Below are positions 1 through 5,420 of a stretch of DNA of 5,420 nucleotides, piece after piece. Within the stretch, counting starts at the first letter, position 1. Each line of letters begins with the position of its first letter. The notes below the pieces were generated by a model that saw only the letters and a program-made list of their open reading frames with translations, was not told the DNA's origin and did no database searches. A program made the translations under genes and the position numbers. Location of the stretch: assembly GCA_046538945.1 (NCBI GenBank), contig JBKHHW010000202.1, positions 1-5,420 of the forward strand, given 5' to 3'. This DNA is from JAEZKC01 sp046538945 (GTDB lineage Bacteria > Fibrobacterota > Chitinivibrionia > Chitinivibrionales > Chitinispirillaceae).

Positions 1-105
1 GGCTGTGTTATGCGGAGCTGGCGATGAGGTGGGTGTTCTGAAGGTGAATCAGTGCAGAATCAGCGTCGTGTTACTCCGTCCCCTCGTTTCCAGTTCCCTT
101 GTCTC
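1..105. other. Non-coding stretch downstream of the RelA/SpoT-TPR gene
   Basis: This stretch follows the stop codon of the minus-strand RelA/SpoT-TPR gene and runs to the window edge. I see no convincing coding sequence. The plus-strand open frame that crosses it continues into the antisense of the TPR region and has no family resemblance. No GC-rich hairpin followed by a T-run is visible, so the terminator of the neighbouring gene is not identified here. It contains a 7-base direct repeat, GAATCAG, at 46-52 and 57-63, and a motif that reads GGGGACGGAGTAACACG on the minus strand (67-83), treated separately. Confidence 0.6.
67..83 (-). repeat. Possible dispersed-repeat motif
   Basis: On the minus strand this reads GGGGACGGAGTAACACG. 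From memory, similar GGGGACRGRGT-type strings occur as dispersed intergenic repeats in several bacterial genomes, sometimes beside REP-associated (Y1/IS200-like) transposases. That recollection is not verified here. Only one copy is visible in the window and no transposase is present, so calling it a repeat is inference. Confidence 0.2.
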
Positions 106-1332
106 TCACAGCTTCATTCTGGATATCACCAGACGCCTGAACTCCTGGGCCGGTGAGGATTCCGGCTGCAGAAGCAGGGCTTTTTCACAGTATTCCAGGG
201 CCGCGGGGAAGTCGCCCGTTTCGAAAAATGTCCTGCCCAGGGCAAAGAGCGTATCGAAATTGAAGGGTTTCAGTTCCACGCTCCTCTGAAGCGCCTTGAC
301 CGCGGCGGCGTTGTTGTCCATGACCCTGTTCACTATCCCCAGCAGATAGAATGCCCTGCCGTTTTCTGGTTCGCATTCGGTGGCGGCCTGGAAATCGCTG
401 AGGGCATCCTCGTACCTGGATTCCGAAAAGAAAGCCATGCCGCGGTGAACAAGCACCACGGCTTTGAGAAAGGGGGCGGTTTCCTTTTCCAGAATTCGGG
501 TATAGATGTCTATGGCGGATGTGAAATCCTTGTCGTTATGGGCGTAGAGCGCTTCCAGGAGCAGTTCATCCATGTTGTCGGACGAGATTATGGGGCGTTT
601 TTTGTTTTTCCTGCATTCGTTTTTCTTTTTGTCGAAAGCGGTAAGTCCCGGCTTCTGTTCCTCGAGCTGGCAGGCAAACGAGTGCCTTCGCTTTTCCAGT
701 TCCGAGTGGAGCTGACGTTGGTATTCGCGGATCTCCTGAAAGATGATATCCGAAAGAGTGAGGTTGGCGTTGAGTGCGGCGAGCTTGCGGCGCAGGGGCT
801 CATCCAGGGGAGTGATTCTGTTTTTGTAGATCAGTTCGTGCTCCACCTCCGCCCAGGCATCCTGCAGAAAGGTGCGGATCTGTATCTCACAGAACTGTAC
901 ATCGAGATTGGGGTATTTTTCCACAATGTCGTAGGGGATTTCAAGCAGCAGGTGTGTTGAGCGGTATCCGAATTCTCTGAACGTGTGTTCAGCTCCCTTG
1001 CGTTCCACCTCGTGTACTCTGAAAGCGCCTCGGAGGATATTCTCGACCTGTTCAAGATCCTCCAGAAACGGGCAGACCACCCTGATTGCCAGAATGTCGT
1101 GTATCGGCAGCAGTTCACCTGTAAGTTTCTCCTCGGAGAGACGCCTGAGAAGTTTTTCATAGTAGCTTTCAAACGTTTTGACCCTGAATTTCAGGGTGAA
1201 ATGGATCTCCTCTTTGATCAGTTTGGTTCTCAGGCGGCGCTGCAATAACTCCAGTACCTGAATGTAGGAGGAGTGCATCGAGGCATGATGTTTCTCAAGC
1301 TTCCCGCGGTCCGGATATGCTGTTCTGTTCAT
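106..1332 (-). CDS. RelA/SpoT-domain protein with C-terminal TPR repeats (putative alarmone synthetase-like enzyme)
   Basis: This 408-residue protein pairs a RelA/SpoT synthetase-type domain (about residues 30-185) with a TPR array. Visible motifs are RVK (50-52) followed by S56; D79 and R84 in HDILAIRV; GYRSTH (122-127); EIQIRT (149-154); and AWAEVEHELIYK just after it. These match the RVK, DIxGxR, GYRSxH and ExQIRT blocks of small (p)ppGpp synthetases, including the metal-binding Asp and Glu. Residues 185-235 are charged and probably helical, then comes a Lys-rich linker (about 235-247). About four TPR units follow (252-285, 289-322, 323-356, 357-390). No HD hydrolase, TGS or ACT domain is present. 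ATG at 1332 is preferred: AAGAGGA lies 11 bases upstream, and the promoter at 1384-1412 would start RNA near 1377. An in-frame TTG at 1371 would add 13 residues, but it has no Shine-Dalgarno site and almost no leader. The family transfers pyrophosphate from ATP to GDP/GTP, but some members modify adenine nucleotides or the tRNA 3' end, so the acceptor here is unknown. It is predicted cytoplasmic, with no signal or membrane segments seen. Confidence 0.88.
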   Translation of the reverse strand: MNRTAYPDRGKLEKHHASMHSSYIQVLELLQRRLRTKLIKEEIHFTLKFRVKTFESYYEKLLRRLSEEKLTGELLPIHDILAIRVVCPFLEDLEQVENILRGAFRVHEVERKGAEHTFREFGYRSTHLLLEIPYDIVEKYPNLDVQFCEIQIRTFLQDAWAEVEHELIYKNRITPLDEPLRRKLAALNANLTLSDIIFQEIREYQRQLHSELEKRRHSFACQLEEQKPGLTAFDKKKNECRKNKKRPIISSDNMDELLLEALYAHNDKDFTSAIDIYTRILEKETAPFLKAVVLVHRGMAFFSESRYEDALSDFQAATECEPENGRAFYLLGIVNRVMDNNAAAVKALQRSVELKPFNFDTLFALGRTFFETGDFPAALEYCEKALLLQPESSPAQEFRRLVISRMKL

Positions 1333-1343
1333 CTGTACTGTTG

Positions 1344-1350
1344 TCCTCTT
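1344..1350 (-). promoter_or_regulatory. Ribosome binding site deciding the start of the RelA/SpoT-TPR gene
   Basis: The minus strand reads AAGAGGA here, 11 bases before the ATG at 1332. The upstream TTG at 1371 has only AT-rich sequence in front of it. This supports the shorter 408-residue product. The spacing is slightly long but within the usual range. Confidence 0.6.
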
Positions 1351-1383
1351 CCGGTATACAAGCTCAGGCAAAGATTGTTTCTA

Positions 1384-1412
1384 ATTATGAATTCGGGACC
1401 GCACTTTTTCAA
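1384..1412 (-). promoter_or_regulatory. Sigma70-type promoter for the RelA/SpoT-TPR gene
   Basis: On the minus strand, TTGAAA (1407-1412) and CATAAT (1384-1389) are separated by exactly 17 bases. Each hexamer matches five of six consensus bases. Transcription would start near 1377, giving a leader of about 45 bases to the ATG at 1332. It is identified by consensus match and position only. Confidence 0.6.
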
Positions 1413-1458
1413 TCGGAAACGAGCATGGCCGGGGAAAATTGAGGGTTTCGGTCTTAAT

Positions 1459-1486
1459 TTGAAACACCTGTTTTTTGTAGTAATAT
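1459..1486 (+). promoter_or_regulatory. Probable sigma70-type promoter for uup
   Basis: TTGAAA (1459-1464) is followed after 16 bases by TAATAT (1481-1486). The -35 matches five of six consensus bases and the -10 four of six. Transcription would start near 1493, giving a leader of about 70 bases before the uup ATG. It is divergent from, and does not overlap, the promoter at 1384-1412. The weaker -10 and 16-base spacer make this less certain than its neighbour. Confidence 0.42.
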
Positions 1487-1563
1487 CCTCGCCTGGCGTT
1501 CGAAATTGGATGATCGTTCAGATATCCATAATTCTTCAAGTCAGAAACTATTTTACGTAACTT

Positions 1564-3435
1564 ATGTCACTTCTAAGTCTCAGCAAAATACAGATGGCCT
1601 TCGGCGGTCCGCCGATTCTCGATGATGTTACGCTGGATATCCACAAGGGGCAGCGTATCAGCTTTCTGGGGCGTAACGGCGCCGGGAAATCGACTCTCAT
1701 GAAAATCATTGCGGGGCTGACCCCTCCCGATGGTGGCGAGATCATTACTTCGCCCGGTACCCGCACGGCCTACCTTCCTCAGGATATTCCGGTAGAGGTA
1801 GGGGGCAGCGTTTACGAAATAGTTGCCCGGGGAGCCGGCAGTGTGGGGGAGGATCTGATTTCACTCCACAATGCTGCTGTTTCTAATCCCGATCCAGCCG
1901 CACTTCAGAATACCCATACCCGCATAGATGAACTTGACGGCTGGCGCGTAAGCGGTGTGGTGGACAAGGTGATCAGCCTTACTCAGCTCGATGCCGATGC
2001 GCAGTTTTCCACCCTCTCCGGAGGGATGAAGCGGCGGGTGCTTCTTGCCCGTGCGCTTGTGAACGAACCGGATCTGCTGCTTCTGGATGAGCCTACAAAC
2101 CATATGGATATCGATTCCATAAACTGGCTTGAGTCCTTCATTCTGGGGTCAAAGCTTACGGTCCTGTTCGTAACCCACGACCGGAGGCTTCTCAGGCGTA
2201 TAGCCACCCGGATTATCGAGCTTGACCGGGGAAAGCTGGTTGACTGGTCCTGTGATTACGATACTTTCCTGCAGAGAAAACAGGCGATTCTGGATGCGGA
2301 GGAAAAGTCCTGGGAACTGTTCGATAAAAAACTGGCTCAGGAGGAGGTATGGATCCGCAAGGGGATCAAGGCGCGCCGCACCCGCAACGAGGGCAGGGTT
2401 CGGGCTCTCAAAAAGCTGCGGGAGGAGCGAAAGAAACGCCGTGAGAGGAGCGGGACCGTATCCATGGAGATCAGTCAGGCGGGGCGGTCCGGTAACAGAG
2501 TTCTGGAGGTGGAGAATCTTTCTTTCTCCTATGATGGAAAACCGATTGTGAAGGATGTCACTACTACTGTCATGCGGGGAGACCGGGTGGGGATTATCGG
2601 TCCCAACGGTTGCGGCAAGACCACTTTTTTGGATCTTCTTCTGGGTAAACAGAAACCCCGGGCAGGGGAGGTCCGGGCCGGCACCAATGTGGAGGTGTCT
2701 TATTTTGACCAGTTCAGAGAGGTGCTTGACCCTGAAAAAACTGTATGGGAAAATGTGGCTCCGGGCGGGGGAGATACGGTTTTCGTAAACGGGGCTCCCA
2801 AACATGTGATATCGTACCTGAGGGATTTTCTCTTCACTTCCGAGCGGGCTAAATCTCCTGTCAAGCAGCTTTCGGGCGGTGAACGCAACCGTCTGATGCT
2901 TGCCCGCATGTTCACCAAGCCGGCCAATGTGCTGGTTCTTGACGAACCCACTAACGATCTGGACACCGACACCCTGGAGCTTCTGGAAGAGTTGCTGAGT
3001 GATTTTGCCGGTACCGTGCTGGTGGTGAGTCACGACCGGGAGTTTCTCAACAATATCGTGACCTCGGTGTTTGCGTTTGAAGGCGATGGTGTTGTAAAGG
3101 AGTATGTGGGCGGGTACGATGACTGGGAGCGGCAGAGCAGTGCTCAAAAAAAAGAGGCACTGCAGTCGATGCCGGTGCAGAAGAAGAAAAAAGAACCTCC
3201 GGTGGCAAAGGACACTCCCAGAAAACTGACCTACAAGGAAAAGAAGGAACTTGAGTCTCTGCCCGGGCTTATAGAAAGGCTTGAATCCGAGTACAGCGAT
3301 TTGGGCAATCAGATCTCCGATCCCCAAAATCTAAAAAAGCAGGGGTTTGCTTCAGAGGCCCAGGCGAGGCTTCAGCAGATTGACAGCGAACTGGAGGAAG
3401 CCTACGGTCGGTGGGAGGAGCTTGAGGGGGTGTGA
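1564..3435 (+). CDS. uup: Uup-type ABC-F ATPase (ribosome-associated, soluble)
   Basis: This 623-residue protein has two ABC ATPase domains in one chain and no membrane segments, the ABC-F layout. The first domain shows Walker A GRNGAGKST (36-44), Q-loop Gln73, signature LSGGM (151-155), Walker B LLLLDEPTNH (171-180) and switch His205. The second shows GPNGCGKTT (346-354), Gln383, LSGGE (436-440), VLVLDEPTND (456-465) and His490. Both catalytic glutamates (176, 461) are present, so both sites should hydrolyse ATP. Between them lies a basic helical linker (about 240-300) with the IRKGIKARRTRNEGRVRAL block typical of Uup. A Lys-rich stretch (about 528-555) leads to a C-terminal coiled coil (about 555-620) ending RWEELEGV, the Uup-specific tail that separates it from EttA and other ABC-F proteins. 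In E. coli, ABC-F proteins of this kind act on the ribosome, and loss of Uup raises precise transposon excision; the C-terminal region binds DNA. The start MSLLSLSKIQ aligns with the E. coli Uup N-terminus, although no clear Shine-Dalgarno site precedes it. The gene is transcribed alone, divergent from the RelA/SpoT-TPR gene and convergent with groEL. Confidence 0.95.
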   Translation: MSLLSLSKIQMAFGGPPILDDVTLDIHKGQRISFLGRNGAGKSTLMKIIAGLTPPDGGEIITSPGTRTAYLPQDIPVEVGGSVYEIVARGAGSVGEDLISLHNAAVSNPDPAALQNTHTRIDELDGWRVSGVVDKVISLTQLDADAQFSTLSGGMKRRVLLARALVNEPDLLLLDEPTNHMDIDSINWLESFILGSKLTVLFVTHDRRLLRRIATRIIELDRGKLVDWSCDYDTFLQRKQAILDAEEKSWELFDKKLAQEEVWIRKGIKARRTRNEGRVRALKKLREERKKRRERSGTVSMEISQAGRSGNRVLEVENLSFSYDGKPIVKDVTTTVMRGDRVGIIGPNGCGKTTFLDLLLGKQKPRAGEVRAGTNVEVSYFDQFREVLDPEKTVWENVAPGGGDTVFVNGAPKHVISYLRDFLFTSERAKSPVKQLSGGERNRLMLARMFTKPANVLVLDEPTNDLDTDTLELLEELLSDFAGTVLVVSHDREFLNNIVTSVFAFEGDGVVKEYVGGYDDWERQSSAQKKEALQSMPVQKKKKEPPVAKDTPRKLTYKEKKELESLPGLIERLESEYSDLGNQISDPQNLKKQGFASEAQARLQQIDSELEEAYGRWEELEGV

Positions 3436-3711
3436 GTCTAAAGGAATCAGTTTTGTATCCCCGGGGGCTTTTGCAGAATCCAGGAAATCGAAATGCGAGC
3501 GGAAACAAACCGTGAAAAAGAATCATATCTTACCAAGTTTGCATACCAGGGCACCGTCTTCCAGACCAGTATCAAGTAATTTTTGATCATATTGTTTGAT
3601 GGGAACGCATTGAAATCGCCCGCGTTCATAACCCGATCGCCTGCTTCAAGCGGATAGATACAGCTGTCCAAACACCGTTCACGATGTTCTCCGCTAAGTT
3701 CTTGATGCATG
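3436..3711. other. Gap between convergent uup and groEL with no recognised gene
   Basis: This stretch separates the end of uup from the groEL terminator. It is more AT-rich in the middle than the flanking genes. I see no tRNA, no convincing coding sequence and no intrinsic terminator for uup. An inverted repeat, GAACGC (3603-3608) with GCGTTC (3622-3627), has a 13-base loop and no T-run. A weak AT-rich hairpin, ATCAA (3571-3575) with TTGAT (3583-3587), is also unlike a terminator. The CCCCGGGG palindrome shortly after the uup stop has no loop. Minus-strand open frames here lack Shine-Dalgarno sites. Confidence 0.55.
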
Positions 3712-3739
3712 AAAAAAGGGCGGAACCGAAGTCCCGCCC
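3712..3739 (-). terminator. Rho-independent terminator of groEL
   Basis: Read on the minus strand, GGGCGGGAC and GTTCCGCCC form a nine-base-pair stem with one G-U pair, closed by a TTCG loop on a C-G pair. Six T residues (3712-3717) follow directly. The C(UUCG)G tetraloop is exceptionally stable in RNA. The hairpin begins 31 bases after the groEL stop codon. On the plus strand the hairpin has no T-run after it, so it is not an obvious terminator for the convergent uup. Confidence 0.93.
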
Positions 3740-3770
3740 CTGACCGCACACTGCACTTGTTTGTTGATTA

Positions 3771-5399
3771 CTAGTATTCATCCATTCCCGCGCCGGGCAT
3801 TCCACCTTCAGCCTTCTCCTTCTTTTCAGGCTGATCGGAAATGATGCACTCGGTAGTGAGGATAAGGCTTGCAATCGAAGAGGCGTTCTCGAGAGCCGAG
3901 CGGGTGACCTTGGTGGGGTCGATCACTCCGGCTTTGAGAAGATCCTCGTAGGTGTCCGAATAGGCGTTGTAGCCGTAGGCGCCTTTGCCGTTCTTGACCT
4001 CGTTGCACACCACCGAAGGTTCTTTACCGGCATTGGTGGTGATCATGCGCAGAGGCTCCTCGCAGGCACGGCGGATGATTTCCACACCGATCTTCTCGTC
4101 ACCCTCGAGTTTGACATTGTCGAGAGCTGCCGCGGCACGGATAAGAGCCACACCACCACCGGGAACCACCCCCTCCTCGACAGCCGCCCGGGTGGCATGC
4201 AGCGCATCCTCAACACGAGCCTTCTTTTCCTTCATCTCAGTTTCGGTTGCGGCACCGATATTGAGAACCGCAACACCGCCGGCCAGTTTCGCAAGCCTCT
4301 CCTGGAGTTTTTCCCGATCGTAGTCGGAAGTGGTCTCCTCGATCTGCTTGCGGATCTGATTGACGCGGCCTTTGATGTCTTCGGTCTTTCCGGCACCCTC
4401 GATAATCGTGGTGTTCTCCTTTTCGATAACCACCCGTTTGGCTTTACCGAGTGAATCGACGGTGGTGTTCTCCAGTTTGAAACCGGCTTCCTCTGAGATG
4501 AGAATGCCGCCGGTAAGGGTGGCAATATCCTCAAGCATGGCTTTTCTGCGGTCGCCGAAACCGGGAGCCTTGACCGCGGCGATCTTGAGCGTTCCGCGCA
4601 GCTTGTTTACAACCAGAGTCGCAAGAGCTTCACCGTCCACATCTTCGGCGATGATAAGCAGGCTCTTGCCCATCTGGGCAACTTTTTCAAGAATCGGCAG
4701 CAGATCCTTCATGGCACTGATTTTCTTGTCGAAAATGAGAATCATCGGTTCGTCAAGCACGCACTCCATGTTGTCGGGGTTTGTCACAAAATAGGGGGAG
4801 AGGTATCCGCGGTCAAACTGCATTCCCTCAACCACCTCGAGGCTGGTCTCCATGCTCCTGGCCTCTTCGACGGTGATGACACCATCCTTTCCGACTTTCT
4901 CCATGGCGTCTGAAAGAAGGTCGCCGATAGTGGGGTCGTTGTTTGCGGAAATGGCGCCCACCTGAGCGATCTCCATTTTCCCCTCGACAGGACGGGAATC
5001 TTTTTTAAGCTGATCAATGACTGCCTTGACTGCAGTGTCCATACCGCGCTTGATGGCCATGGGATCGGCACCGGAGGTCACGTTTTTGATACCCAGATGA
5101 GCGATCACCTGAGCTAGTACTGTAGCGGTAGTGGTACCGTCACCGGCAACGTCGGATGTCTTGGATGCTACTTCCTTGACCATTTTTGCGCCCATGTTTT
5201 CGAACTTGTCCTTGAGTTCGATCTCTTTGGCAACGGTCACACCGTCTTTGGTGACAGTGGGGGAGCCCCAGCTTTTCTCTATCACCACGTTTCTTCCGCG
5301 GGGACCGAGGGTGACTTTCACAGCATTGGCAAGTGTGTCGACTCCTTTGAGCAGTTTGTCTCTTGCTGAAACTTCGAAAGCCAGCATTTTCGCAGCCAT
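3771..5399 (-). CDS. groEL: 60 kDa chaperonin GroEL (Hsp60)
   Basis: This 542-residue protein is a complete group I chaperonin. It forms double seven-membered rings in the cytoplasm and, with GroES, folds client proteins using ATP. The N-terminus MAAK and the blocks LGPRGRNVV (31-39), TKDGVTVAKEIEL (50-62) and GDGTTTATV (86-94) form the equatorial ATP site, with D52 and D87 in place. D398, needed for hydrolysis in E. coli, is conserved in RVEDAL, followed by the signature EEGVVPGGGVAL (408-419). Apical-domain residues that bind substrate and GroES in E. coli are kept: Y199, Y203, F204, L234, L237, L259, V263 and V264. Residue numbering matches E. coli through these points with no net shift. 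The C-terminus ends GGMPGAGMDEY, shorter than the GGM-repeat tail of E. coli GroEL. ATG at 5399 is preceded by AAGGAGAT, and the gene ends with a strong intrinsic terminator, both consistent with high expression. A groES gene would normally lie directly upstream, past the window edge, and cannot be confirmed. No CIRCE element or heat-shock promoter is visible because the operon start lies outside. Confidence 0.98.
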   Translation of the reverse strand: MAAKMLAFEVSARDKLLKGVDTLANAVKVTLGPRGRNVVIEKSWGSPTVTKDGVTVAKEIELKDKFENMGAKMVKEVASKTSDVAGDGTTTATVLAQVIAHLGIKNVTSGADPMAIKRGMDTAVKAVIDQLKKDSRPVEGKMEIAQVGAISANNDPTIGDLLSDAMEKVGKDGVITVEEARSMETSLEVVEGMQFDRGYLSPYFVTNPDNMECVLDEPMILIFDKKISAMKDLLPILEKVAQMGKSLLIIAEDVDGEALATLVVNKLRGTLKIAAVKAPGFGDRRKAMLEDIATLTGGILISEEAGFKLENTTVDSLGKAKRVVIEKENTTIIEGAGKTEDIKGRVNQIRKQIEETTSDYDREKLQERLAKLAGGVAVLNIGAATETEMKEKKARVEDALHATRAAVEEGVVPGGGVALIRAAAALDNVKLEGDEKIGVEIIRRACEEPLRMITTNAGKEPSVVCNEVKNGKGAYGYNAYSDTYEDLLKAGVIDPTKVTRSALENASSIASLILTTECIISDQPEKKEKAEGGMPGAGMDEY

Positions 5400-5407
5400 G
5401 GTTAGTT

Positions 5408-5415
5408 ATCTCCTT
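5408..5415 (-). promoter_or_regulatory. Strong ribosome binding site of groEL
   Basis: The minus strand reads AAGGAGAT, a near-perfect Shine-Dalgarno sequence, ending eight bases before the groEL ATG. It fixes the start and suggests efficient translation. The 21 visible bases before the ATG contain no recognisable end of an upstream gene. Confidence 0.88.
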
Positions 5416-5420
5416 GTGTA

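Noticed and set aside
5..289. Plus-strand open frame at the left edge
   Set aside because: Most of it is antisense to the TPR-coding region, it has no ribosome site, and its protein has no recognisable features.
445..960. Plus-strand open frame antisense to the RelA/SpoT-TPR gene
   Set aside because: It is a shadow of the real minus-strand gene, with no motifs and no ribosome site.
1445..1465. Inverted repeat GTTTC / GAAAC overlapping the uup -35 box, considered as an operator
   Set aside because: The arms are only five bases with an 11-base spacer. Such a pair is expected by chance and has no known regulator match.
2149..3327. Long (392-codon) minus-strand open frame inside uup
   Set aside because: It lies wholly antisense to the clearly coding, motif-rich uup and its translation resembles no family. 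It is a composition effect of the coding strand.
3457..3475. CCCCGGGG palindrome followed by CTTTT after uup, considered as a terminator
   Set aside because: The palindrome has no room for a loop without losing most of its pairs, and the T-run is short.
3603..3627. Inverted repeat GAACGC / GCGTTC considered as a uup terminator or small RNA structure
   Set aside because: It is a six-base stem with a 13-base loop and no T-run on either side, so support is too weak.
3447..3749. Minus-strand open frame in the uup-groEL gap, including an internal ATG at 3590 whose product begins MIKNYLILVWKT
   Set aside because: The long version starts at GTG and reads straight through the groEL terminator hairpin. 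The ATG at 3590 has no Shine-Dalgarno site and gives only 48 residues. The MIKNYL start faintly recalls FtsX/MacB-type permease N-termini, but nothing after it supports this, so I do not call a gene remnant.

Overview
The window carries three complete protein genes and their control signals, from a bacterium of moderate GC content. GroEL, a Uup-type ABC-F protein and a RelA/SpoT-fold protein are all bacterial housekeeping or stress families. Two of the three genes have good Shine-Dalgarno sites, and two sigma70-like promoters are visible. I see no transposase, integrase, CRISPR, phage or tRNA sequence, so this looks like ordinary chromosome. The phylum cannot be fixed from the sequence alone. 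The proteins fit a Gram-negative-type lineage, but I would not name one.

Layout: positions 1-105 are non-coding and hold a short repeat-like motif. On the minus strand, 106-1332 encodes a RelA/SpoT nucleotidyl-pyrophosphotransferase domain fused to a C-terminal TPR array. Positions 1333-1563 separate this gene from the divergent plus-strand uup gene (1564-3435) and hold a convincing promoter for each direction. Positions 3436-3711 are a gap between convergent genes with nothing recognisable. A strong intrinsic terminator (3712-3739) then serves the minus-strand groEL gene (3771-5399), whose strong ribosome binding site lies at the right edge. A groES partner would be expected just beyond that edge but is not visible.

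The genes do not form one operon. They share a broad theme: a putative alarmone-type or RNA-modifying enzyme, a ribosome-associated ATPase and a chaperonin all act in translation, growth control and protein quality. Adjacency alone does not show that they work together. The least ordinary item is the RelA/SpoT-TPR protein. It lacks an HD hydrolase domain and TGS/ACT regulatory domains, has a non-canonical loop before its conserved GYRSxH motif, and ends in about four TPR units. I found no strong evidence for a wholly new multi-gene system.
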